Below, piece by piece: positions 27,730-37,291 of a stretch of DNA of 64,000 bases. The stretch is from Gp6-AA40 sp963818645 (GTDB lineage Bacteria; Acidobacteriota; Vicinamibacteria; Vicinamibacterales; UBA2999). A model generated the notes under the pieces. The model was not told the DNA's origin. It did no database searches and was given only the letters and a program-made list of their open reading frames with translations. The DNA lies in NCBI GenBank assembly GCA_963818645.1, contig CAWFTF010000010.1, positions 1 to 64,000 of the forward strand. Reading direction: 5' to 3'. The position numbers and the translations under genes are program-made. Numbering within the stretch: the stretch's first letter is position 1; every line of letters begins with the position of its first letter.

Positions 27730-29315
27730 TTAGCGCCGAAGACTGGCGAAGTTTCCCGACGCGTGCACGATGTCCCCACCAACCAGAGTCAGGACTGACT
27801 CGATCTTTCGAATCGTCTGATCCGGCACGGTGAGGTAATCGTGACTGAGGACCGCGAGGTCCGCGTACTTACCCTCGACGAACGAGCCGACCTGATGATC
27901 GTCGAAGGAGAACCAGGCGGCACCCTCTGTGTAAAGTCGAAGCGCCTCGACACGCGAGACCTGCTGGCCGTCGTTGGTCAGCGTGCCCGCGAGATTCCGC
28001 CCCGTCGTCATGTAGAACAGCGACAGCCAGGGATCGAGCGCGGACACATTCGTCGAATCAGTGCCGACGCCGGCGGGTATGCCGGAATCGACGATGCGAC
28101 GGAAGGGTGGGCCGCCGGCGGCTGAGAGATACAGCCACGTCTGCGCGCTGGCGCCGGCGCCAAGATGCCTTGAGCGTCTTCAGTCGCGCGTCGTCGATGC
28201 TCTGGAGATGGATGATCGACCAGCGCAGCTTGTCGATCGGGTGCTCGCGCGCGATCGACTGAAACGCCTGAAGATGGAAGTCGTTCTCCTTGATGCGAGA
28301 TCGAGTGTTGTTGCAGCAGCCAACCGTGCTTCGCGATCATCCGCGCCGTCGGCTCGAACTGCGGCGACATCGTGTCTGTGCCGCCGATGCGCTCGCCGAA
28401 GCCCGCCACGCGAAACAGATCGTCTCCGACTGCGCGGCCGCCCTGGCTGAAGTTGTTGAGCACGCGTGTCTCGACGTCCTGCGGTGAATCGGCTGGGAAC
28501 GAGCGGCCGCATCCGGATCGTCAGCTTGTTCTCGCGCCACAGACGGAGCGCGAACTCCTGATCGTCGAGGTTGCCGGCGTTGATGACGCCGGTGAGGCCC
28601 AGGCTGTTTGCGTGCGCGTTCAGGTCGGCGGTGCCGCGCAGCTTGTCTTCCATCGTCTGCGCAGCCTGAAGTGCGGCGACGGCGGGTCCGGCCGCAGCGA
28701 CGACGCCCGTGGCCTCATCGACCATCACGCCCTTTGAGACCAGAAACGTGCTGCCGAGGCTGTTCGTGATCGCGCCGGTTCCACCGCCGGTGCCGGAAAT
28801 GTAGATGGCGTGCTTCGGCGCGGCGGCATCCAGCTCCGCTTTCGTCGGGCGGCGCGCTTCAGCGAACTGCGTGTGGTTCCAACCGCCGATGCACGTGATG
28901 AACTGGCCGGGTGGCACCGACTTCGCGCGTTCTGCGATCGCTTCCTGCAACTCCGCGATCGAAAACGCTCGCTCGATGCGGCGCGCCTCGTAGCCGGGGT
29001 TGACGCCGGCCCGCGTGTAGTGGACGTGCGCGTCGAAGAAGCCTGGGACGACGGTGCGTCCACCAAGGTCGATCCTGCGCGCATCAGGCGCGACCGGGCT
29101 CGTCTTGCCGACGCTGGCGATGCGCCCGTTTCGAATGGTCAGCGTGGTGCCGACTTGTCCGCGGCCATCGACGAACTTGCCGTTCGTGAGAATCGAGATC
29201 GCCGGGACGCGACGTTTTGAGCAGCCGCTTCGACCGCACTTGTCACGACGTTGCCGCCGGCAACGGCCACGGCCCCTGCGGCGGCTCGCTCGAGCAGTTC
29301 TCGTCGCGAGAGCAT
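27730..29315 (-). CDS. Secreted amidohydrolase, YtcJ type (multiple frameshifts)
   Basis: About 528 residues when pieced together. It starts with a twin-arginine-like leader (MLSRRELLERAAAGAVAVAG). The metal site is visible as VVPGFFDAHVHYTRAG; further family segments are FITCIGGWNHTQF, GLTGVINAGNLDDQEFALRL, PQFEPTARMIAKHGWLLQQH and, at the C-terminus, VEGKYADLAVLSHDYLTVP. At least four shifts fall near 29217, 28480, 28310 and 28175. It is paralogous to the intact gene at 37594. YtcJ-like proteins hydrolyse C-N bonds of uncertain substrates. Confidence 0.8.
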
Positions 29316-29352
29316 CTCTACCTTCCGGGGCGAGTCTAGCTGATGAACAGGC

Positions 29353-29419
29353 TCAACTCCCAATTTCGAACTCCCAATTCCCAACAATTGGGAATTGGAG
29401 ATTGGGAATTGGGAGTTGA
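29353..29419. repeat. 7-bp repeat array with hairpin between divergent genes (TTGGGAA/TTGGGAG words)
   Basis: CAATTCCCAA and TTGGGAATTG pair perfectly around a 3-base loop. The right arm reads TTGGGAA TTGGAGA TTGGGAA TTGGGAG TTG, an exact 7-base rhythm. Confidence 0.8.
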
Positions 29420-29458
29420 CGAGAATCTCTTATCATCTGCTTCGACAGGAGCTGCTCT

Positions 29459-31484
29459 ATGACCGTCATGACGCGTCGATTGATTGTTGCGATCGCGGGT
29501 GTTCTGCTTCTCTCCGTTCATGTCGCAGGTGCAGTCGGGCGATGATGCGAGGCGTCCCGCGAGCAAGCAGTGGCCCGCAGTGAGCGGCGACTGGGGCAAC
29601 ACGAGGCACTCGACGCTCAATCAGATCACGACTCAGAACATCACGAAGCTCGGAGCTGCATGGACGTCGCAGAAGTTCGACACGCCTGCAGGCGCGCGAA
29701 CGATGCCGCTCGTTCATGACGGCCTGATGTTCCTCACGGCGCCGCCGTCCGTCTACGCGCTCGACGCGAAGACGGGCGCGAGAGTCTGGCGGTTCCAGGC
29801 GGGTCTCCAGTCGGGCATGGGTGCGCCTGCGCGCGAAGGCGTGGCCGTCGGCGACGGGCTGGTGTTCGTCGGACTCTCCGACGCGCGCGTGATCGCGCTT
29901 CGCGAGAAGACCGGCGAGCTCGTGTGGAACAAGTACGTCGGCGACAAAGCGAGAGACAAGGGGCAGGTGATCTCGGGCGCGCCTCTCTATGCCGGTGGAC
30001 TCGTATCAGTCGGCCTCAGTGCCGACAACGGCTGGCGAGGTCAGGTCGTGGCGCTTGACGGCAAGACTGGCGAAGAGGCGTGGCGCTTCTTCGTGGTGCC
30101 TGCACCCGGCGAGCCGGGATCGGACACGTGGCCGAAGAACAGTCCGATCTGGCAGCGGGGCGGCGGCGCTGTGTGGCTCGTCGGCGCAGCTGATCCCGAT
30201 CTCGGCGTCGTCTACTACGTGACGGGCAACGGCGTTCCGCAACTCGCAGGTGAAGGACGTCCAGGCTCGAATCTCTATTTGTGCGCAATCGTCGCGCTCG
30301 ACATGAAGACGGGCAAGCTGCGCTGGCACTATCAGGTCATTCGTCACGACATCTGGGAAGCGGACATCGCGATCTCGCCCGTGCTGTACGACGCGCAGGT
30401 CAACGGCCGTCCGCGGAAGGCGATCGCCGCGATGCGTGCGGATGGCTACCTCTTCATGCTCGATCGAGAAACGGGAAAGCCGCTGACGCGCGTCGAGGAC
30501 AGGCCCGTGACGCAGGACTCCCTCCAGAAAACGGCCGCGACGCAGCCGTTCCCTGCCGGCGCCGACAGCGCGCTGCCGCCCTGCGATGAGTGGAAGAAGG
30601 CGTCCCTGCCTCGCGGCTTCGATCTGCGATGCGACTACTACACGCCCGCATCGGTGGAGAAAGCGAATCTGCTGACACCGACGTTCGGCATGCGCGTCGC
30701 GCCGATGGCATACAGCCCGGACACGGGTTACTTCTACGCGACCGGCAATGCCTCGCTCGGCTGGTTGAGACGCGATGAGAACCCGTGGTTCTTCAGCAAC
30801 ACATTCAATCAACGCGTGCCCGGGCTGAACGCGCTCGGCTACGGCGTGCTCGCGGCGATCGACAGCCGGACGAACAAGGTGGTGTGGAAGAAGGAGTTCA
30901 GACCCGGGCGTCCGACGGGCGCGATGACGACGGCCGGAGGCCTGATGTTCCAGTCGGCGCCGGATGGCAACGTCCAGGCGTACGACGCGAAGACGGGGAA
31001 CCTGGTCTGGCAGTTCCAGATTGGCGCGGCAGGTGGACCTCCGTTCTCCTACGAGATCGATGGCGAGCAGTACGTTGCGGCGATCGCCCCCGCGGGTGTG
31101 TGGGCATTCAAGCTGGGTGGCACCGTCGCGCAGGCTGCGGCGCCGACGCGTCCGCCGCAGGAGCCGTTCCCGGGCCAGCCTACGGACACGACCCAGATCG
31201 AAACGGCGTCACTGGTGCGCGACACCGGCTTCACCGGCTTCCACTACATGACCGACGAATACGCGTTCAGCCCGTTCCGCGCGCGTGTGAAGAAAGGCAC
31301 GCAGGTGACGTGGCGCAATAACGGCCTGATGGTCCACACGATCGTTGCGCAGGACGGGTCGTGGACGACCGGCACGCTGAATCCCGCGGATGTCGGCGGC
31401 GTCACCTTCGACAAGCCCGGAAGCTACCAATACTTCTGCAAAGAACACCCATGGGTAGTTGGGCAGGTCGTTGTCACTGACTAA
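29459..31484 (+). CDS. PQQ-dependent dehydrogenase fused to a cupredoxin (one frameshift)
   Basis: About 674 residues. The leader MTVMTRRLIVAIAGVLLLSV follows AGGAG; a shift near 29530 separates it from the body. The quinoprotein propeller is clear: SGDWGNTRHSTLNQI, DAKTGARVWRF, DGKTGEEAWRF, DMKTGKLRWHYQ with HDIWEAD, and PTGAMTTAGGLMFQSAPDG. From about residue 575 a plastocyanin-like domain follows (FSPFRARVKKGTQVTWRNNG; MVHTIVAQDG; YFCKEHPWVVGQVVVTD). Copper ligands His, Cys and His are present, but the usual axial Met of CxxHPxMxG is Val. The fusion would let PQQ electrons pass directly to copper and then to a cytochrome. The substrate is likely an alcohol or sugar. Confidence 0.88.
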
Positions 31485-31516
31485 GGTCAACGGTCAACGG
31501 TTCAAAGGTCAAAGTG
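31485..31516. repeat. 7-bp repeat array (GGTCAAC/GGTCAAAG word)
   Basis: GGTCAAC GGTCAAC GGTTCAAA GGTCAAA follows the stop codon of the PQQ gene and ends just before the GGAAGG ribosome site of the next gene. Confidence 0.65.
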
Positions 31517-31530
31517 GAAGGTTACTTGCC

Positions 31531-32367
31531 ATGCGATACGTCTTCATGTTCCTGTTCCTCGTTGCCCTCGTGACGAGTGATGCACGCGCGCAGAATCAGC
31601 AGACCGACTGGAACAAGCCTTTCCCGCCGCACAAGGTGATCGGCAACGTCTACTACGTGGGCTCCGAGCAGCTCGCGTCCTTCCTGATCACGACGCCGGA
31701 CGGGCACATCCTGATCAACAGCAGCTTCGAGACGACTGTGCCGGTGATTCGTGCCGCGGTCGAGAAACTGGGCTTCAAGTTCGAGGACATCAAGATCCTG
31801 CTCGGCAGCCATGCGCACGGCGATCACATGGAAGGCGACGCGCTCGTCAAGCAGCTGACCGGCGCGCAGGTGATGGCGATGGAGCAGGATGTGCCCGCTC
31901 TTCGCAACATGCGGCCGGGCGGCAAGGAGCATCCGATCGATCGCGTGTTGAAAGACGGTGATGAGGTGAAGCTGGGCGGAACGACGCTGGTCGCGCGCCG
32001 GACGGCAGGCCACACCAGAGGCTGCACCACCTGGACGCTGCGCGTGCAGGACGGTGCCATGTCCTACAACGTCGCGATTCTCGGCAGCATCGGCGTCAAC
32101 CCGGGCTACGTGCTCGTCAACAACAAGGACTACCCGGACATCGCCGACGACTACGTCAAGAGCTTCAAGGCGCTGCGCTCGCTTCCGGTGGACGTCTTCC
32201 TCGGCGCGCACGGGTCCTTCTACGACCTGACCACGAAGTACGCCCAGCTGGAGAAGGGAGGCGCCAATCCCTTTATCGACCCAGCGGGGTTCAAGGCGCA
32301 CCTGGACAGGCAGGAGAAAAACTTCACTGCGCGATTGGACGAACAGAAGAAGGCGGCCACGAAATGA
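31531..32367 (+). CDS. Subclass B3-like metallo-beta-lactamase
   Basis: 278 residues with a signal peptide cut near ARAQ. All six zinc ligands of subclass B3 can be placed: H94, H96, D98, H99 in GSHAHGDHMEG, H161 in AGHTRGCTTW, and H227 in FLGAHGSFYDL. The neighbouring segments NVYYVGSEQLASFLITTPDG and ILINSSFE are typical of B3 enzymes. The family hydrolyses beta-lactams including carbapenems, but environmental homologues may have other or weak activity. It lies between PQQ and amidase genes and overlaps the amidase start by 4 bases (ATGA), so it belongs to an operon rather than to a mobile cassette. No integron or IS is adjacent. Confidence 0.88.
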   Translation: MRYVFMFLFLVALVTSDARAQNQQTDWNKPFPPHKVIGNVYYVGSEQLASFLITTPDGHILINSSFETTVPVIRAAVEKLGFKFEDIKILLGSHAHGDHMEGDALVKQLTGAQVMAMEQDVPALRNMRPGGKEHPIDRVLKDGDEVKLGGTTLVARRTAGHTRGCTTWTLRVQDGAMSYNVAILGSIGVNPGYVLVNNKDYPDIADDYVKSFKALRSLPVDVFLGAHGSFYDLTTKYAQLEKGGANPFIDPAGFKAHLDRQEKNFTARLDEQKKAATK

Positions 32368-33938
32368 TGACGCGCCGGGCCTTTGGAATGGCCATCGGCT
32401 CGTTCGCCGTCGCCGGATCGGCAGGCACGCTCGCGAGCGCGCAGCAGTCGGCGCCGGTTCCTGCCGGCGATCTGTGTGACCTCAGCGCCATCGAACTGGC
32501 GGCCCGTCTCAAGAAGCGCGACGTGTCTGCGCGAGATGTGATGGCCGCGCACCTGGCTCGCATCGAGCGGGTAAATCCGAAGGTGAACGCTGTCGTGACG
32601 CTCGTGGCGGAACGAGCGATGGCCGACGCGGCGCGTGCCGACGAAGCACTGGCGCGAGGAGGCGCGGTCGGACCGTTGCACGGTCTTCCAGTCGCGCACA
32701 AGGATCTCGTCGACACGGCGGGCATTCGAACGACGCGCGGCTCACCGTTCTATCGCGACCATGTGCCCACACGTGATGCGCTCATCGTGTCCCGCATTCG
32801 TGCCGCCGGCGCGATCACGGTCGGGAAGACCAACACACCGGAGTTCGGCGCTGGCTCGCAGACGTTCAACACGGTCTTCGGTGCCACGCGAAATCCTTAC
32901 GATGTGACCAGGACGTGCGGAGGCAGCAGCGGCGGTGCGGCCGTCGCGCTTGCCTGCGGCATGGTCCCGATCGCGGACGGCAGCGACACCGGCGGATCGC
33001 TCCGAAACCCGGCAGCCTTCTGCAACGTCGTCGGCATACGGCCGTCTCCCGGACGTGTGCCGAGCGAATCGGGATCGTGGTCTGCGCTCTCGGTGTCCGG
33101 ACCCATGGCGCGCTCCGTCGCCGATGTCGCGCTGTTCCTCAGCACGATCGCCGGGCCAGACGCGCGAAGCCCGCTCTCGATCCAGGAGGATGGCGCGCGC
33201 TTTCGTGCGCCGCTCGCCCGCTCGTTCAAGGGCGCTCGCGTGGCGTGGTGGAAGGGGCTCGGCGGAATTCCGTTCGAGCCCGAGATTCGACGCGTCGTCG
33301 ACGGGAATCGCCGCGTCTTCGAAGAGCTCGGTTGCGTCGTCGACGAGGCCGAGCCTGATTTCACAGGCATCGATGAGGCGTTCAAGATCCTGAGATACGC
33401 CTCCAACTACTCACAGTACGCGCCTCTCGTGCGCGAGCGTCCCGAGTGGGTGAAAGACACGATCAAGTTCGAGGTTGCTCAGGCCGAGCGGCTCACGGCT
33501 GCCGACGTCGGGCGCGCACAGACGCGGCAGGCGCAGGCGTACGAGCAGAGCCGTCAGTTTTTCGAGAAGTATGAATACTTTGTGCTGCCGGTGACGCAGG
33601 TCTCGCCGTTCGATGTCACCACTCCGTACCCGACCGAGATTGCCGGCACGCCGATGGGCGACTACCTGGACTGGATGCGATCCTGCTGGTACATCTCCTT
33701 CATGAGTAATCCCGCGATGTCGGTCCCGGCAGGATTCACCGCGGCCGGGCTTCCCGTTGGCATTCAGATCGTTGGCCGTCACCGCGACGAGTGGAGCGTG
33801 CTGCAGATTGCGCACGCATTCGAGCAGGCGACGAAGCACGGGTTGCGACGCTCCACGACTCGCCCAGTAGACCGGGATAGACAACCCATGCGCTCCGAAG
33901 CGAGCCTGGCTCGCGCCGTCCGCATGCCGACGACATGA
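32364..33938 (+). CDS. Amidase-signature hydrolase, exported
   Basis: 524 residues. A Tat-like leader (MMTRRAFGMAIGSFAVAGSA) precedes the amidase signature domain. The catalytic triad is visible as Lys in LPVAHKDLVDTAG, cis-Ser in GGSSGGAAVALA and nucleophile Ser in GSDTGGSLRNPAAF. It hydrolyses C-N amide bonds; the substrate is unknown. The usual domain ends around the AFEQATKHG segment; the last 30 residues are encoded by a spacer-like sequence including a repeat shared with position 36071, so the true stop may be hidden by a base error. Translation is coupled to the MBL gene. Confidence 0.86.
   Translation: MMTRRAFGMAIGSFAVAGSAGTLASAQQSAPVPAGDLCDLSAIELAARLKKRDVSARDVMAAHLARIERVNPKVNAVVTLVAERAMADAARADEALARGGAVGPLHGLPVAHKDLVDTAGIRTTRGSPFYRDHVPTRDALIVSRIRAAGAITVGKTNTPEFGAGSQTFNTVFGATRNPYDVTRTCGGSSGGAAVALACGMVPIADGSDTGGSLRNPAAFCNVVGIRPSPGRVPSESGSWSALSVSGPMARSVADVALFLSTIAGPDARSPLSIQEDGARFRAPLARSFKGARVAWWKGLGGIPFEPEIRRVVDGNRRVFEELGCVVDEAEPDFTGIDEAFKILRYASNYSQYAPLVRERPEWVKDTIKFEVAQAERLTAADVGRAQTRQAQAYEQSRQFFEKYEYFVLPVTQVSPFDVTTPYPTEIAGTPMGDYLDWMRSCWYISFMSNPAMSVPAGFTAAGLPVGIQIVGRHRDEWSVLQIAHAFEQATKHGLRRSTTRPVDRDRQPMRSEASLARAVRMPTT
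33887..33920. repeat. 34-bp dispersed palindromic repeat, copy 1
   Basis: Identical to 36071-36104 at 33 of 34 positions. It contains the perfect palindrome GCGAGCCTGGCTCGC and is read as MRSEASLARAV in both places. Confidence 0.7.
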
Positions 33939-34018
33939 GCGTGAGCCGATTTCCGTGGCGGCGCGCGTATACCATTGGCGAGTCCGGCTCCGTCACGATG
34001 ACGCGACAGGAGGCAAGA

Positions 34019-34834
34019 ATGCTGGATGTTTTCGCAGACGGCGAACACGCGATCCGCGCAAGCGACGGCACGCACATCTTCTACAGGACCATCGGGGACG
34101 GTCCGGCGACCCTCTTGTTTCTCCACGGCTGGGGCGGAAGCGGGTCCGGTGCCTTCTGGAATCCGATGAAGCGTCACCTCGATTCCGACGGGCGTCGCAT
34201 GGTTCTGGTCGATCTTCGTGGTCACGCCCGTTCCGACCACACACGCGACGGATTCACGACGGAGCGCGTCGCGCAAGACGTGTTCGAAGTCGCCGACCAT
34301 CTCGGAGCGTCGGAAATCGTCCTGGTCGCGTTCAGCATGAGCGGGCGCTGGGCGCAGTGGATGGCGTTTACCGAACCGGCTCGGATCATCGGACAGCTTC
34401 TGATCGCTCCGGCGCCAGCGATCCCGCTGCCTCTCACAGAGGAGATGCTCGACGGCTGGATCCGAACCACACGGACCCGCGCCACGTTCGAGGGCTTCGT
34501 GCGCCAGTTCACGAAGAAAGAGCTCGCTTCAGACCTCGTGGATGACTATTTCGCGTCGATCCAAAGCAGCCCAGAGCACTCGCTCAGAGAATCGTTTCGG
34601 ATGTGCTGCCACGCGGCATTCGCTGACAGGTTGACAGCAATCCGCGCAGCCACGCTGGTCGTCGGTGGTCAGCACGATCCCATATTGGCGCCGGACTACC
34701 TTCGTCAGGAGGTCGTTCGGAGAATCCCGAAGGCGAGGCTGGCGCTGCTCGATTGCGGGCACGAGATACCGCTGGAACAGCCGCTCGAAATGGCGGCGAT
34801 CATCGAAGGGTTTCTAGCAGGTCTTGGCGTCTAG
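34019..34834 (+). CDS. Alpha/beta hydrolase
   Basis: 271 residues. The start at 34019 is chosen because AGGAGG lies five bases upstream. The oxyanion region LLFLHGWGGSGSGAFW, the strand VLVDLRGHARS, the nucleophile elbow VAFSMSGRWAQ (Ser within FSMSG, the first Gly of GxSxG replaced by Phe), the acid in GGQHDPILAP and the His in LLDCGHEIPLEQP are visible. It is probably a cytoplasmic esterase or C-C hydrolase. It follows the amidase gene but has its own ribosome site. Confidence 0.84.
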   Translation: MLDVFADGEHAIRASDGTHIFYRTIGDGPATLLFLHGWGGSGSGAFWNPMKRHLDSDGRRMVLVDLRGHARSDHTRDGFTTERVAQDVFEVADHLGASEIVLVAFSMSGRWAQWMAFTEPARIIGQLLIAPAPAIPLPLTEEMLDGWIRTTRTRATFEGFVRQFTKKELASDLVDDYFASIQSSPEHSLRESFRMCCHAAFADRLTAIRAATLVVGGQHDPILAPDYLRQEVVRRIPKARLALLDCGHEIPLEQPLEMAAIIEGFLAGLGV

Positions 34835-34848
34835 CAGCCCGTTACGCA

Positions 34849-35904
34849 TCAAACCCCAACGCTGGCGACGATGTGTTGAAACGTGGGATTCGGACGCAGG
34901 GGATCGAGACGCGGTTCTCCCTTGATCCAGAACGCGAGGGCTGGCGAGCGTTCCGCGTGTGCCTGTTCCAGGAAGTCGACCGCGTCGTCGTGCCGACCAA
35001 GCCCGCAGCAGATCAGGGCGAGTGCATAGGGCGCCACATACTCGATTCTCGAACGCGACCCCAGATCTGATAGGAGCGCCTCGGCCTCCGCGCTCCTGCC
35101 TTCCCGCGCGAGGGCATGAGCCAGGCCGGCAACTGCGAGTGGATTGTCGGCGGAGAACTCAGCGGCACGCCGCAGATACTCGACGGCTTGAGCCGTTCGG
35201 CCCGTTGCATCGTGACACTGACCCAGAAAGAGCATGGCGGCCCAGAAACGTGGCTCTGTTTCCAGAACCTCGCGGCACAACGCCATGGCGTCGTCGTAAC
35301 GGCGCTCGAGGTAGCAGGCGGCCGCGAGCTGAACATGGTGCATGGGAGAGAGCGGGTCCAGGTCGATGGCGCTCTGGAGAATCGCGCGGCCCGCCGTGAA
35401 GCGACCGCGGGCACAGAGAGAGAACCCGTACCACTGACGGGCGGTCGGGTACTGTGGCGAGAGGTCCAGGGCCTTCTTGAACTCGCGCTCCGAACCCTCC
35501 CAGTCCCATTCGAAGAACGCATTGATCACGCCGAGCGTCGCCCTGGCTTCGCTCAGTTCAGGCGCGATCTCCAACGCCCGTGTCACGGCCGCCCGCGCCA
35601 AGGGCAGGCTGTCGGCTGGCGACGCGAACAGAAAGGTTCCGAGCGTCAAATGGCAATCCGCGATGCCGCCCAGCGCCAGCGCAAACCCCGGGTCTTGATC
35701 GAGCGCCCCGCGAAAGTGCTGTATGGCTTTCTGTAACGCGTCGGCCGTTCGCTGATTCCACAGGTATCGGCCTTTGAGGTACCGCTGGTAGGCCGGTCCG
35801 CTGCTGGTGTGACGCTTCCGAATCTCTTCGACTCTCGAGGATTTCAAATCGGGACTGATGCGACGCGCCAGATCCATTGACCGCTTGGACGTGCCCGTGT
35901 TCAA
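34849..35904 (-). CDS. TPR-repeat protein, probably the C-terminal part of a regulator
   Basis: 351 residues from a TTG at 35904. The segment PAYQRYLKGRYLWNQRTADA begins a run of about eight TPR units (ALALGGIADCHLTLGTFLFA; PTARQWYGFSLCARGRF; LGQCHDATGRTAQAVEYLRR; PTFQHIVASVGV). In acidobacteria this block normally follows a winged-helix or kinase domain and a TolB-like domain, with a 'QREI' motif just before it; the frame upstream reads VHQREIQLN, consistent with a larger parent. No such N-terminal domain is found before the divergent gene at 36072, so the gene looks truncated. Confidence 0.7.
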   Translation of the reverse strand: MNTGTSKRSMDLARRISPDLKSSRVEEIRKRHTSSGPAYQRYLKGRYLWNQRTADALQKAIQHFRGALDQDPGFALALGGIADCHLTLGTFLFASPADSLPLARAAVTRALEIAPELSEARATLGVINAFFEWDWEGSEREFKKALDLSPQYPTARQWYGFSLCARGRFTAGRAILQSAIDLDPLSPMHHVQLAAACYLERRYDDAMALCREVLETEPRFWAAMLFLGQCHDATGRTAQAVEYLRRAAEFSADNPLAVAGLAHALAREGRSAEAEALLSDLGSRSRIEYVAPYALALICCGLGRHDDAVDFLEQAHAERSPALAFWIKGEPRLDPLRPNPTFQHIVASVGV

Positions 35905-36070
35905 CTGGATTTCGCGCTGATGGACGGGCCCACTCCACCACCCGCCGACATTACGCGCATCCTGCAGTGTCTGATCAGCGCGGAGTGGAACGTGCCGGAT
36001 CGCCTACGCGTTCGAACACGCAACCAGTTACGGGTCGCGGCGTCCACTGATAAGCTGAGCGCATTTTCCA

Positions 36071-36104
36071 CATGCGATCCGAAGCGAGCCTGGCTCGCGC
36101 CGTC
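36071..36104. repeat. 34-bp dispersed palindromic repeat, copy 2
   Basis: Matches 33887-33920 with one difference. It supplies the ATG and the first ten codons of the FMN oxidase gene, where no ribosome site is seen. Confidence 0.7.
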
Positions 36105-37268
36105 TCGTTCCCTCGCGTCATCAACGTCGACGATCTCAGGCGCCTCGCGCGGCGTCGTCTGCCGGCAGTCGTCTTTGCCTACATCGACGGCGGCGCGGAG
36201 GACGAGGTCACGCTTCGCGAAAACGTAGACGCCTTTCGCGCGATCACGTTTCGCCCGCGGCAGTGTGTCGCGGTCCCGAAATGCGATCTGCGTACGACGG
36301 TGCTGGGAACCGAGCTCTCAGTGCCGTTCATGCTCGCCCCGGTCGGCTTCTGCCGCATGTTCTACCCGCGTGGCGAGTTCGTCGCCGCGCGCGAGGCGGG
36401 CGCCGCCGGCACCGGCTACATCCTGTCGACGTTCTCCGGCACTCGACTCGAAGATGTCCGCCAGGGAACGAGCGGACCGCTCTGGTATCAGCTGTACGTG
36501 CCAGGCGGACGCGGCGTCGCAGAAGCGACGATCGCGCGCGCGAAAGCTGCCGGCTACACCGCGCTCGTCGTGACGATCGACACGCCGGTCGCCGGCATGC
36601 GCGAACGCGACTTTCGACATGGCGTGAGGCATCTGTTGCAGGGCAAGTTCTGGGCGAGCGTGCCGCACTCGGGTCAATTCATCACGCATCCCCGGTGGGT
36701 CATGGACTTCCTCGCAGACGGCGCGCCACGAGTATTTCCGAACGTCGAATTGCCCGACGTGGGGCCGATGCCGTGCGGCGACGTGGGTGCGCTGCTCGAG
36801 CAGACGCTCGTCACCTGGGACGACCTGCGATGGATGCACGATGCGTGGAAAGGGACGCTCATCGTCAAAGGCGTTCACACAGGAGACGATGCCCTGCGGG
36901 CGATCGATGCGGGGGCGAGCGCCGTGATTGTGTCCAACCATGGTGGGCGACAACTGGATGGCGTGCCGGCGTCGCTGCGCTCGCTGCCCGAGGTTCTCGC
37001 GGCTGTCAACGGTCAGGTCGAAGTGTTGATGGACGGCGGCATCCGCCGGGGCGGAGACATCGTCAAGGCGTTGTGCCTCGGTGCGAAGGCGGTGTTGATC
37101 GGACGAGCCTATGCCTGGGGACTTGGCGCTGCTGGAGGGCCTGGCGTTGCGCGCGCGATCGAGATCCTGCGGACTGACCTCGTGCGAACGATGAGGCTGC
37201 TTGGATGTGACTCGATCGCGAATCTCGATCGTTCGTATATTGATATGCCTCGCGATTGGATCGCGTAG
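36072..37268 (+). CDS. FMN-dependent alpha-hydroxyacid oxidase/dehydrogenase
   Basis: 398 residues, intact. Family landmarks: INVDDLRRLARRRLPAVVFA with YIDGGAEDE, LAPVGFCRMFYPRGE, LWYQLYVPGG, the catalytic His in VIVSNHGGRQLDGVPAS, and the FMN phosphate site MDGGIRRGGDIVKALCLGA and IGRAYAWGL. The enzyme oxidises L-lactate, glycolate, mandelate or similar 2-hydroxyacids with FMN; the substrate loop does not settle which. The first codons come from the 34-bp repeat, so the original start may lie downstream. Confidence 0.88.
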   Translation: MRSEASLARAVSFPRVINVDDLRRLARRRLPAVVFAYIDGGAEDEVTLRENVDAFRAITFRPRQCVAVPKCDLRTTVLGTELSVPFMLAPVGFCRMFYPRGEFVAAREAGAAGTGYILSTFSGTRLEDVRQGTSGPLWYQLYVPGGRGVAEATIARAKAAGYTALVVTIDTPVAGMRERDFRHGVRHLLQGKFWASVPHSGQFITHPRWVMDFLADGAPRVFPNVELPDVGPMPCGDVGALLEQTLVTWDDLRWMHDAWKGTLIVKGVHTGDDALRAIDAGASAVIVSNHGGRQLDGVPASLRSLPEVLAAVNGQVEVLMDGGIRRGGDIVKALCLGAKAVLIGRAYAWGLGAAGGPGVARAIEILRTDLVRTMRLLGCDSIANLDRSYIDMPRDWIA

Positions 37269-37291
37269 TACTGGCGAGCTACGCCTACCGC

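Noticed and set aside
31531..32367. An acquired resistance cassette around the B3-like lactamase
   Set aside because: There is no integrase, attC site or IS beside it; it overlaps the amidase gene and has the same composition as its neighbours.
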